Shown: positions 10,191 to 19,450 of the stretch, one piece after another
Numbering within the stretch: the stretch's first letter is position 1
Layout of the letters: each line of letters opens with the position of its first letter
From: Cercis canadensis
Taxonomy: Eukaryota; Streptophyta; Magnoliopsida; Fabales; Fabaceae
Direction of reading: 5' to 3'
Assembly: GCA_003255065.1 (NCBI GenBank)
Contig: QAOA01001288.1
Location: 93,071-157,070, forward strand
DNA: 64,000 bases
Notes under the pieces: model-generated
Told to the model about the DNA's origin: nothing
The model's database searches: none
What the model saw: only the letters and a program-made list of their open reading frames with translations
Position numbers and translations under genes: made by a program

Positions 10191-12501
10191 TGGAGTTTGT
10201 GATTTGGGTTTTAGGGTTTTTGGTTAAAGGTTTAGAGTTAGGGTTTTGGGGTTCAGGGTTCAAGTTTAGGGATTTGGGTTAAGGGTTTGAAGTGTGAGAT
10301 TTAGTTTCAGGATTGGGTCTCGGATTAGGCTTTGAAGCTTGAGATTTATAATTTTAGTTTGGGGTTTTAGTATATTTTTTAGGTGCAAAGGTTTAGGGTT
10401 TGACATTTTATATTTTAAGTTAACGGTTTGGGATTTGAGATTAAGGGTTTAGGAGTTAAGGTAAGTGGTTTGCTTGGTGTGTTTGAATAAGGTGATATGA
10501 TTTATGAAATTTTATTTCAGTCTCTTTATCAATATAATAAACGTTATTTTGATTTATGTTAGGAACCGAGACTCATTCGGCCTCGTTCTCACAAGGTCGA
10601 GCGCCCAGGCCCAGATTAGAGATTGATTCCATATCTTGAGAGGGCGGGTTTTGGACATGTCTACCATGTGAAACCAATGCATTTAGACTTACAGTATCTT
10701 TTTGCATTGGTGGAGATATGGCGTCCTGAGACTCACTCCTTCCACATGGCTTTCGGCGACTGCACTGTGACCCTACAAGACGTGGAGGTCTTGTTAGGGC
10801 TTAGAGTTGACGGCATCGCTCTTGGCGGGAGGAGCTACCATCCGTTATGGCACGACGAGGTAGTACGTCTATTAGGAGTAGCGCTCGATGTGAATGCCAT
10901 TTCAAGTTCTCAGATTCGGATGTCGTGGTTGAAGCAGACATTCGAGCACTGTCCACCAGACACAAAACCACACGTACTACAGTATTATTCGCGGGCATAC
11001 ATACTCCTGTTGATTGGAGCATGGCTGATTCCAGAAACCACTAGGAACTACGTGCACTTGATGTACCTGCATATGCTGGAGGACTTTGACATTGCAGGGA
11101 CAAGCAGCTGGGGTTCAGCTGTACTTGCTCATCTCTACCGGGGTTTGTGCAACTTTACCCTTGAGCGGAGCATGGATGTTGGAGGCTGTCTATTCCTCCA
11201 ACAGGCTTGGGCGTTTGAGAGATTTCCTACGTTGTCTCCGTCGCCGTCCCCCGAAGCTCTCCCTCAGCCTTTTACTGTTCCAGTGGCGTATAGGTTAGTA
11301 CATGTCATATTATTTATTATGTTTAAATACAAAATTATTTGCTTTGAGTGCTAATAATCAGTGTAATTTATGTTATAGGTGGAGACGTCCACTTAGTTAT
11401 GTCTACATTAGACTGCGCGAGAGGAACCATGTGGAGTACCATCGTGCTTTTGATCATCTTCCAGATCATGAGGTGAGCAAGTTATAAATTGTAGTAATTA
11501 CATTGTTATTAAATAAATTGACATATTGTATGCCCCGACTGTGTAATGACTTATTTTGACTATATAGGTTGTCTGGTAGCCGTATCGGAGCATTCAGCTA
11601 CCATCGTTTTGCAGTAGCGGCGCTCAGATATGGATGGCTCGGGTTCCCCTTTGTTCATTTAATGTGATTCAGGGACATTACCTCGGGCGAGTCCTCCGCC
11701 AGTTTGGTGGCCTGCAGACCATTCCGGCTAATCCCCCAGATTATGACGATGAGTTAGAGAGTTGTAGCATACTGGGGAAGCAGGATACAAATTGGTTAGT
11801 TGAGCATTTTGCATATTACATGTTGTGGCATCGATGGCGACAGAGCTTAGTTAGGGCGACTCCGGGCATAGGAGTTGCAGCTGATTATATGTCATGGTTT
11901 CTTCGGATCACTCGGAAGTGGATGAGTCATACCCAAGCACAGCGTGACCAGGTTAGTGTAACAACACCATATGTTATCAAATGTAATCTGTTGTTAATTC
12001 ATTATTAACTTTAAATTAATTGACATAATTTAGGATGACCTAAGCACACAATGTCACACTCTACCACAGTAGGATCCACCACATACATCTCCACCGTATC
12101 AGCGTCTACCGCCGCAGTAGGGTTCAGGGCCATTCCAGGGCCCCTATGCAAGACGACTATCGCTGGAGGACTGGGCTGTTTTCCAGTGTGAGATGCAGGT
12201 AGCCATGGGACCTGTGCTTGCGCGGTGGGGCATTATTCCCCCCGACGCTCCCGTTCAGCAGGGACAGGAAGTGCCACCCTAGTGCCCTGTGCGTAATGTG
12301 GAGCCATCGACATCAGGATTGTCATCAGGGACCAGGTCGTCAGGTCATAGTTCGGGGTCGTTGCGTAGATCGAGGAGTCGTGCTGGTCCTTCCACTTCAG
12401 CACCACGTGAGCCACTACAGTCCAGCTTCGGGGGACCCCAGTACACTGTGGATATGATGGGCCATGACACCATGGGGGGGAGCATTGTCTCCTCCATGTA
12501 A

Positions 12502-12863
12502 TGTATTTAGCACTACTGTCGGTGTCCCACCATCCGCTGATAGTGTTCAGCTAGATCTTGGTCTCACAGTTGACCCAGTCACTGCATCTGTGGCGGATTG
12601 TTATATACATGGCCCAACATTCGAGACGTCATTCCTACCCTTCGTTCTTATCCCACAGAGCAGGACGGTCTTAGGATTCAGTTCAGTAGATCGTCATTAC
12701 AAAAATTATACTTAGTGATGATAATAATAAAGTAATTTTGATAATACTGTATTAATTATACAGCATGAAATTATATTCATACTAAATTAATGTGTTAGAA
12801 AAATATATAACGAAAGTGGTTCAATTTCTTCTACAAAAACAACACACATAATAGAGGACGGTG
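12502..12863. other. Junction between the convergent PMD and MURA genes
   Basis: Holds a possible alternative PMD tail in another frame (to about 12715) and then an AT-rich stretch (12716-12840) that probably contains the two overlapping 3' ends. No separate gene is seen. Confidence 0.5.
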
Positions 12864-15638
12864 TCAAGGTTGATCTTCCTTCCTGTTCGGACATCGCCTC
12901 CTGTTGTGGCCTTCCATACGACAAAGGCTGCATCTAATGATACCAGACGAAGATTCTCCACAATCCATCTCGTTCTGTATTCACCTTGAAACATGTCGTC
13001 CTTTTTCCCTTAGCAAGCCACGATTTGGGATTACCTTAATCCCGGCCAAAATTGGCCAACGCTCCTCTTCACCAATTGGGTGAAACTCTCCACTATACTC
13101 ACGGATAAGCCTTTCAGTAGAGTACACTGGACTAACATACTTCCATGCATCGATTGCAATAGAGGCACAAGCTAATATGACGTGCGTACACAGTATATGA
13201 AAGGCTTGGAACTGACCACACGTACACTTTGAATCCTTTAGATTAAGAGTAAATGATCTCCCATTAATCTGGCCCGTAGAATCAAATAACTCCTCAACTT
13301 CAAACGATCCATTGTCTCTATTAAACAGTATTGGCCGATGTGAGGATGCGTAACGGCTATTATGGGTCATTCTTTTTTGGGCATCCTCAGTTTATGCTTG
13401 CCCACTCGTCAGTCTTGCCCGAGCCATTTCTCGTCTCTCTAAGAAAATACGATTCATCTGTAGTACGTGGCTCTGACAAGGGCCGTGATAGGCATGTTAC
13501 GAGCACCTTTCAACGTGTCATTAACACATTCAGCCAAATTAGTTGTCATAAGGCCATATCGTCTACCTTATATGTCCTCTTGTTGTGTCCACTTTGCCTT
13601 ATCAATGTCATTGATATATTGCCAAGCGTCTTCTTTCTGACATTCTCCATGTATATCTGTCATTAGCTCCTCAAATTTGATTGACTCAAACTGGGCACCT
13701 GTCAATTAAAGGTCAAAGTAAAATTGTCACCATTCAGTGTGATACAAAGTTAAGACTGATAAAATATTAACATATTGGTGATTAATAATTTTACCAGCTC
13801 TGTAAATTTTGTGTTTCAAAGTCACATCCTTGAAGTTCGTGTTCCAGTTTCTCACAACGTGGCGTAAACAGAAAAAATTGTGAGCCAATGGTGGACGCCA
13901 GCCAACATCTACATCTTCAATAGATGACAATATGCTCACATGTCGATCTGAAATTAGCGCTAAATCTTCCATGTTCCTAGCCACATGCTGTCTCAGATGT
14001 TTCAAAAACCATGACTACGCTTCTTTGGTTTCACCTTCCACAACAGCATAAGCCAGAGGCAAGGGAGATCGAGATCCGTCTTGTGTAGTAGTGATTAGTA
14101 ATGTCTGCTTGTACTTCCCATACAAGAAAGTACCATCAATTTGGATAACTGGCTTGCACCAACAAAATGCATCAATACATGGTTTAAAAGCTCAAAAAAC
14201 ACGTCGAAATCTCCTCAATGTAGGATCATCTGCTAGCCTTCCCATCCATTGATCATCCATACACCATTCCACCACGATTTCGGGTGCATCTCTCTGCAAT
14301 GCAACCATCCATCTTGGTAACTTACTGTAATTCTCTTCCCAATCACCATATATACGAGCGATTGTTCTTTGCTTCGCAAGCCACGCTTTTCTATACGAGA
14401 TTTGATAGAAAATTTTATTTCTTATGCGTTCTTGTATCAGCTTAATTCGCACATCTGCCTTCTCCTCAATCATGCTAACAATCAAGGTCGTAACCACCTT
14501 AACATCCAGTTGTTTGTGGTCTTGAGTTAAGGTGGCATTTGTGTAACTATGTGGTCCATTGTACTTCCTGATCTCTCACATATTGCTTTTACTTCTTAAA
14601 CAGGCCCTAAGTCTCCAATTGCATCCAGAACCATAGTTATTACACTCCAAAATTAGCTTATCAAGTTTAGATTCTTTCACCCTGAAATTATGATGCGTGT
14701 AAATGGCGTATTGCTTCACAGTTGATTGAAGATTTTCTTTGCTGGTGAACTGTTGACCTATTTGCAATTTCTCGCCTCTTTGCCACCTATTAACTCCGGA
14801 ACCTTCTTCAAGAATATCATTTTGTTGTAACGCCTCCAAGTTCACATATGAATAGTATGGAGGAAGGACCAACTGAATTAGTGTCACTTGTTGGACTTCC
14901 TCCCCGAGCAGCGTGACGTTCAAATCTAACACCTGCTCATATTCGTTGTCTCCGCCTGATTCTTCCTCATCTGGCACGTACTCTGTGTCCTCATCATCAC
15001 TTGTGTCAAGTATAGGATCAATAGGAGAGTTACACCCCTGATATTCGTCTGCTCAATTATAGGGTTCGCTGCCTCCAACTTCATATACCGGTCTTGTCCA
15101 AACGTTCAAACCCAGCAACAAATTGTTACACGACGTCACAGGGCCGTTTTCAGGGATACGAGCTTGGCTAGAACTAGCCAAACTATGTTGAAATCCATAT
15201 GAACCAAGTTCCGGTTGATAATATGGTTCTGCTTCTATCCCTTCTTGACTATATGGAGGATAAGAAGTAGGAATTGAACAAATACCACTAGCATCAACAC
15301 CTTCTTCATCATCACCACCACTAACTTCATTGTTAACAATTTTCACCTCAACATATAACTCAATGGCACCTAGAGATTTAAGTTTACTATGATTTTCAAA
15401 CATAGATTCTACATCCTCATCAGAGCTCAGCTCAATAACATTATAAAATAATGGATTAACAGATATAGGAACTCTATAAATAATTTTGTCAACAACTGCA
15501 TTGTCTAACAAACCCAATTTTTGATGAATATAAAATTGTAAACGTTGTAGTCCACATCTGTTCTTCAAATTCAAACCAACGGGTCTAGGACCATTATACA
15601 TGACACCTTGAGAACCATCATATATTTGACCATTGTAA

Positions 15639-15647
15639 TAAACTAAT
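15639..15647 (+). repeat. 9-bp target duplication of the E2 Pack-MULE, left
   Basis: TAAACTAAT, repeated exactly at 16884-16892. In MURA orientation it is ATTAGTTTA, covering codons just after the transposase start codon. Confidence 0.93.
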
Positions 15648-16028
15648 GGCCAAGTCTACAATACCCATTGATGAAAATGGGTATTGGTGCAAAGCCTAAT
15701 ATTGAACGTTGGATTTTCATTCAATGGTCCAGATTGTGTTTAATGCTACCTGAAGAATCGGTTTTAAGAAATGTAGCAATATGACCCAGTATTTTTAAAA
15801 AATTATGCATTGACCCCAAAAAATTAATTTTGCAGATATTTCAATTTTTTTACCGTCATGCATTGTTCTGATCTCTCTAATCTTTTTCCCAAATCAAATC
15901 CCTAAAATTCATCTCCTTCTTCGCAAAACTGTTTCTCATCTCTTCCAATTTTGTTTCTAAACTACTTCAATCTCTGCTAGTGTTATAAGCTAGTTTTTCG
16001 CCTTATTTCTCCTTAAAACCACTTCAAC

Positions 16029-16247
16029 ATGAGATTTGCCAACCAACTCAAATGCTCTTCCTGGATGAAATCCAAAGGCAAGGATGTGCCCAGAAATACC
16101 AAGAACACTCCCTTTGTGGTTTCTGATTCTTCCTCAAATACCATCAAATCCTTACAAGAAGCTCTCGACAGAAGTGAGCAATATGCAAAATCCAGTACCA
16201 AAGGCAAAGAACAAGTTCCAGATGTTGAACTAGCTTCGTCTTCGTAG
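16029..16247 (+). CDS. Short open frame in the Pack-MULE, unknown
   Basis: A 72-residue frame starting MRFANQLKCSSWMKSKGK and ending ELASSS. It is Ser/Lys-rich with no recognised domain, preceded by a pyrimidine-rich leader like a plant 5' UTR. It may be a second captured fragment (a first exon) or chance. It lies between the left terminal repeat and the GA microsatellite. Confidence 0.25.
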   Translation: MRFANQLKCSSWMKSKGKDVPRNTKNTPFVVSDSSSNTIKSLQEALDRSEQYAKSSTKGKEQVPDVELASSS

Positions 16248-16254
16248 AGAAATG

Positions 16255-16255
<1 letters not shown>

Positions 16256-16304
<49 letters not shown>

Positions 16305-16308
16305 GATG
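16256..16308 (+). repeat. GA microsatellite
   Basis: An uninterrupted or nearly uninterrupted (GA)n run inside the Pack-MULE. It produces false open frames of Arg-Glu or Leu-Ser repeats on either strand. Confidence 0.95.
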
Positions 16309-16313
16309 GGCAC

Positions 16314-16700
16314 CGAAGAACATGTGGGCCCCATCGGCGTTGAAGAATGGGGTGTCGTTGAGAACAAGAGCTTGAATCGAGACCAGGATTTGAAGAATCA
16401 TGGACTGAGATGGGTTCCATTTCTCACTCTTCTTCCCTGACCATGTGTTAAGCAGGCTCAGGCAAACCTTGCCGTCTGGAAGAAAAATCGGGTTAACGTT
16501 GAGTCTGAAAGAATGGTAATGGACTCGGGGTGGGTGGTTTGGGTAATCATCTGGGAATGCGATGTCGAATAAGAAGAGACCATCATGGTATGGTGTGCCT
16601 GCAACTTTGCAGCAATTGCTGAATTGGGAGATCCAATTTGGATTTGTAGCTCATGAATTTGTTGATTTCACGAGATGGGTCGAAACCCAGATTGGGATTT
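16314..16700 (-). pseudogene. Captured fragment of an E2 ubiquitin-conjugating enzyme (UBC23-25 type)
   Basis: On the minus strand the segment reads through a large part of a UBC fold: GTPYHDGLFLFDIAFPDDYP, then NHPPRVHYHSFRLN, NPIFLPDGKVCLSLLNTW with the active-site cysteine (GKVC), WNPSQSMILQILVSIQALVL, and NDTPFFNADGA. The YHDGLF and VHYHSF motifs and the inserted TWSGKKSEKWNPS loop are typical of the large plant E2 group that includes UBC24/PHO2 and UBC23/25, and of BIRC6-like E2s. A wild-type gene would be much longer; the N-terminal part and C-terminus are missing. This is the cargo of the Pack-MULE. Whether it is transcribed cannot be seen. Confidence 0.85.
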
Positions 16701-16883
16701 TGCTGTTTTTGGTTAGTGGGGAATAAATGTAAATACATAAATTTTTTTCGGCCAAAATATAATTAATCATTTATAGTTAATATTAAGTCATCAAATCTGA
16801 GACATACATGTGGCTTAATCTCAGCCATTGATTAGGCTTTGCACCAATACCCATTTTCATCAATGGGTATTGTAGACTTGGCC

Positions 16884-16892
16884 TAAACTAAT
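16884..16892 (+). repeat. 9-bp target duplication of the E2 Pack-MULE, right
   Basis: TAAACTAAT, identical to 15639-15647. Confidence 0.93.
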
Positions 16893-17439
16893 AGAAGCAT
16901 CTTCCTCCTAAATTATCAATAATACATATTATTAATATCATCACAATATCTTAAGTCTTAAATACTAATAATAATTTAACATCAAATATTAAACAGTAAT
17001 CTAATAAAAATTTAAAATAAAAAGCATATTAAATACTAAAAAATTAAACATATCTTAACCACTTTTAAAACGTTAACTTGCACGATCAACGATAACAACT
17101 TCATACACTTTCTGCACTTGCAAAAAAAATTTCTCACAACATTTTCACAAAAAAAGTTCCTGCACCTCTCGGAATCCACTCAAGACTTCGACTTCGACCA
17201 AATGAAATCGAAAGCCTATTTATAGAAGATATCTCATGAAAAAAATGCTGATTTGAGGTCATTACAATGTCAGTGTTTTACAGTAACAAAATGACGTTTT
17301 CACAGCGAAAACCAGCATTTAACAGGTGTTAGAGTCAAATTCGCATTTTCTTAAAGAAAACGTGGATTTCATTCCACGTTTTCTTTAAGAAAACGCGGAT
17401 CTAAATCAACGTTTTCTCTCTTCTCCTCCTTGTTAGTGC

Positions 17440-17683
17440 ACGTTGCATTGGGCACCGCTATTTCATTTCAGCGTTTTTTGTAATTTGTTTCAGCGTTTAT
17501 TGTATAAAACGTATTTTTAAATTCGCGTTTGTTATTAAAAATGCAGTTTCATATCAGCGTTTTTTGATAAAAACGCATACGCGTTTATTAGGCAAAAAAT
17601 AGACTCACTTCGGTAAATACTTTCAAAAGTAACTTATTTTAGTATTTATTTTTTAAAAAGGTATTATTTCAGTAAAAAAAGCC
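17440..17683 (-). repeat. Right terminal inverted repeat of the MULE
   Basis: Reverse complement partner of 8431-8675, with the same AAACGC-rich composition. It lies upstream of the MURA start and is the likely MURA promoter region. Confidence 0.9.
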
Positions 17684-17692
17684 ACTTAAATG
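17684..17692 (+). repeat. 9-bp target site duplication, right copy
   Basis: ACTTAAATG, identical to 8422-8430. Confidence 0.93.
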
Positions 17693-18667
17693 ATTACGGT
17701 TAAAATTATTTATAAAATTGGGTTTATTTTAAACATTTTAATCAATTAATAATTAATAACATAGGACACACCATTTTAGGATCTGTTTGCTTTTGTCATT
17801 TTTTGTTTCTATTTTCAATGAAAACAAAAAAAGGGGCTTGAAAATATGTTTGTTTCAGTTTAATAAAAATGTTTTGTTAAAAATATTTTTTAAATTGGAC
17901 CCAAATCTAAAAATAAAAAAAAAATTGTTTTCAGTGTTTTCTTTCTAAATTTTTGAAAATAAGAAATGAAAAGGTGAAAATACGGTGGCAATTTTAAAAT
18001 TATATTGAAGACACGTAAAAAGGCGATGACAATCTTATAATTATAATGAAAATGAGTTTTATGTGAAACCTTCTCTTTGTCCACGATGGGCAAGCGCTCT
18101 TCTCTTCCTCCATGATTCAAGCGTTGTGAACCAGGAACAAGCAAGCGAAGGCAACAGATTTTGAGTTTTTGTGCTTTGTTCCATGTTTTTCTCATCTCTT
18201 TTTATTACCTTTAGTATAAGTTAGTTTAACATTAGTGCTTTGTGAGCTGAATGGAGAGGAGATTTTATGGGATTCAATTCATTCTACTCTTTTTGCTGTA
18301 AACAAAGTATAGTAGTTTTTTATATATTAATTCTACTATTTTTGCTAAAAATTTCCAATGAATGAGGTTCCTATGATGAGCAAGGCGTGAAAAATTTCAA
18401 GGTTTCTCTTTCAAAGCTTCAAAGCTAGAAGCACAGTTATGGAAGCAAAGCCAAGTTCTATCTCTGGTTCATAAGCCTGATGTTCTCAAGGTGCTTATTA
18501 AGGGAATGGTATTTATTGAATTGAATTCAACTCAAGTGGGCAAGGGAGGGTTGGTAAACGTAGAGAGATAGTAGCTGTAGCCAATTTATCTTTTCTCCTG
18601 ATTGTTGTCTTAGCAGAAGGAAATGAAAAATATTAGTTGAAAAGTTCAACTTCATAGTTTCTAAATT
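17693..18667. other. Intergenic DNA
   Basis: AT-rich. 17780-17960 resembles the GTTTGTTTTTGTTT/AAAACAAAAAA type of decayed MITE, but no paired ends were found. Around 18400-18530 a short frame resembles coding sequence (KASKLEAQLWKQSQVLSLVH) without a family I can name. Confidence 0.4.
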
Positions 18668-19450
18668 GAGCTTTCTCTAGGAAGGTGTAAGAGAATTCAA
18701 CCTACACAACCAATCAACACAACAACCAAACAACACCAAGAATAGCAGAAACTATTGCAGTAATATCACAAACACTTGGTAAACAAATTAAACTAGAAAA
18801 TAAGCAATGAAACAGAAATAAAGGAAGATGAACACCAGATGTACGTGGTTCAGCCAAGATGGCTTACATCCACGGGAGAGAGCATTTCCACTATGATTAA
18901 CACAATCAAGATCAACTCCTTTTACAATAGAGTACCCCTTTGGCCTATGTTCTTGCTCCTTCAACATATATCAGCAAGAACCCCCCAAGCCTCTCTCTAT
19001 TCTTCACTCTCAATCTCTTTATTCTTCTCTTCTTTGATTTATCTCAAGCCTAGAAAATGCTAATCTCAAGCTTATCTCTAACTGCCCACATCACACGTTT
19101 ATATAGGAATTAGTAATCAATTAGCTTTAGTAGGTTATGGCCATTAACCGCCTAACTGATTTATGAGACACTTTACATCACACGGCCATGTGTTTTGAAG
19201 GATACGCCCGTGTTGCACGCCGTGTCTTCAGTCTTGAACCTCACCTAAGTGACACGCCTATGTCTGAGGCCGTGCTAGTCAGTCAAAGACCACTCTTGAG
19301 TAACACACCAGTGAACACGCCCCGTGTCTGAATGTCTGAGGTTGTGTTTGAACTCCAGAGCCTCACTTAAGTGACACACTCAGATTCATAAGTGAACACA
19401 GTCATGTCTGCAGCCCGTGTTTGACTTATTCCAGAGCATATCATCACAAA
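18668..19450. mobile_element. LTR-like insertion with CACGGCC-type motifs
   Basis: It includes TACGTGGTTCAGCCAAGATG near 18841 and TTACATCCACGGGAGAG near 18863, motifs common in plant LTRs. It then holds an array of loosely repeated ACACGGCCATGTG, GCCCGTGTTG and GACACGCC-like words (19170-19430). There are no coding parts. Clear target duplications were not found, so the ends are approximate; a solo LTR is the best guess. Broken and old. Confidence 0.45.

Larger units (their letters stand above)
9060..10562 (+). other. 1.5-kb first intron of the PMD gene, rich in TTTAGGG-like motifs
   Basis: The intron is bounded by GTTAGT and TTATGTTAG. From about 9560 to 10450 the + strand is dense in degenerate plant-telomere-like words (TTTAGGG, TTTAGGATT, GGGTTTAGG, GGGTTAAGG) without forming a perfect array. 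A module of about 118 bp occurs twice, at about 9463-9580 and 10070-10190, sharing GGAATGTTCAAGTTTTAAG and a CTTTGCCCA core, so part of the intron grew by duplication. No coding sequence was found. Confidence 0.75.
8958..12501 (+). pseudogene. PMD (plant mobile domain, MAIN-like) gene carried by the MULE
   Basis: Five exons can be traced with GT-AG borders and matching phases: 8958-9059, 10563-11293, 11379-11472, 11568-11951 and 12034-12501, about 593 codons. Exon 1 encodes a short leader (SPGPVDASVL, then ISTEIWN) like the N-terminus of PMD proteins. Exon 2 holds the PMD core: PYLERAGFGHVY, WRPETHSFHMAFG, CTVTLQDVEVLLGLRVDG. Exon 4 has ARVPLCSFNVI and HYLGRVLRQFGGLQ. The last exon is Pro/Gln/Ser-rich and disordered. 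Host PMD proteins (MAIN, MAIL1) act in the nucleus in silencing and meristem maintenance; the function of transposon copies is unknown. About five in-frame stops interrupt it, at least four reading as CAG to TAG (one in exon 2, one likely in exon 4, three in exon 5), so it is a decayed copy. A run of seven G near 12474 may hide a frame change with a longer tail to about 12715. Confidence 0.85.
15648..16883. mobile_element. Pack-MULE carrying an E2 ubiquitin-conjugating-enzyme fragment
   Basis: Element of 1236 bp nested in MURA of the larger MULE. Perfect 9-bp duplications TAAACTAAT flank it (15639-15647, 16884-16892). The 53-bp terminal inverted repeats are identical, starting GGCCAAGTCTACAATACCCA; identity suggests recent insertion. 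Each repeat holds a palindrome (CAATACCCATT, GATGAA, AATGGGTATTG). There is no transposase inside. The interior holds the E2 fragment on - and a short open frame on + (16029-16247), whose origin I do not recognise. Confidence 0.93.
12864..16900 (-). pseudogene. mudrA-like: MURA-type MULE transposase, interrupted by a Pack-MULE
   Basis: Two exons: the main one 13796-15601 plus upstream codons, and 12864-13698. The intron 13699-13795 has clean GT-AG ends. The start ATG (16900-16898, MLLLVYYNGQ) is cut off by the Pack-MULE at 15648-16883. Domains in order: MuDR N-terminal region (15601-15053); DNA-binding DBD_Tnp_Mut domain (about 14810-14585, GEKLQIGQQF and CNWRLRACLR); MULE DDE catalytic region (VIQIDGTFLYGKYK near 14140, LALISDRHVSIL near 13950); SWIM zinc finger (CTCGQFQAFHILCTH near 13215); and a C-terminal CCHC knuckle (CSLCRMEGHNRRRC near 12900). 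Length is about 880 codons, normal for the family. Damage: in-frame stops that mostly read TGG to TAG or TGA and CGA to TGA, one TAA, and a one-base frameshift near 13450. It is inactive now. Confidence 0.9.
8431..17683. mobile_element. Large Mutator-like element (MULE) with MURA and PMD genes
   Basis: DNA transposon of 9253 bp, including a nested 1236-bp Pack-MULE. Perfect 9-bp direct repeats ACTTAAATG flank it (8422-8430 and 17684-17692), the hallmark target duplication of Mutator elements. Terminal inverted repeats of about 245 bp start GGCTTTTTTTACTGAAATAA on both ends and are roughly 85 percent alike by eye. Two convergent genes lie inside. One is a PMD gene on + starting near the left repeat, the other a MURA transposase on - starting near the right repeat. 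They meet at 12501/12864. This is the layout of maize MuDR (mudrA and mudrB convergent, each driven from a terminal repeat), with PMD in the mudrB place. Both genes carry stops, so the copy is not autonomous now. Confidence 0.93.

Noticed and set aside
9560-10450. Interstitial telomere
   Set aside because: Words are too degenerate and spaced, and never form perfect (TTTAGGG)n. It is better described as telomere-like intron sequence.
12289-12715. A separate gene after the PMD exon
   Set aside because: The frame is continuous with the PMD tail or a shifted version of it; no independent start or domain.
16144-16440. Arg-Glu or Leu-Ser repeat proteins on either strand
   Set aside because: Products of the GA microsatellite. 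Only the E2-like part of the minus-strand reading is meaningful.
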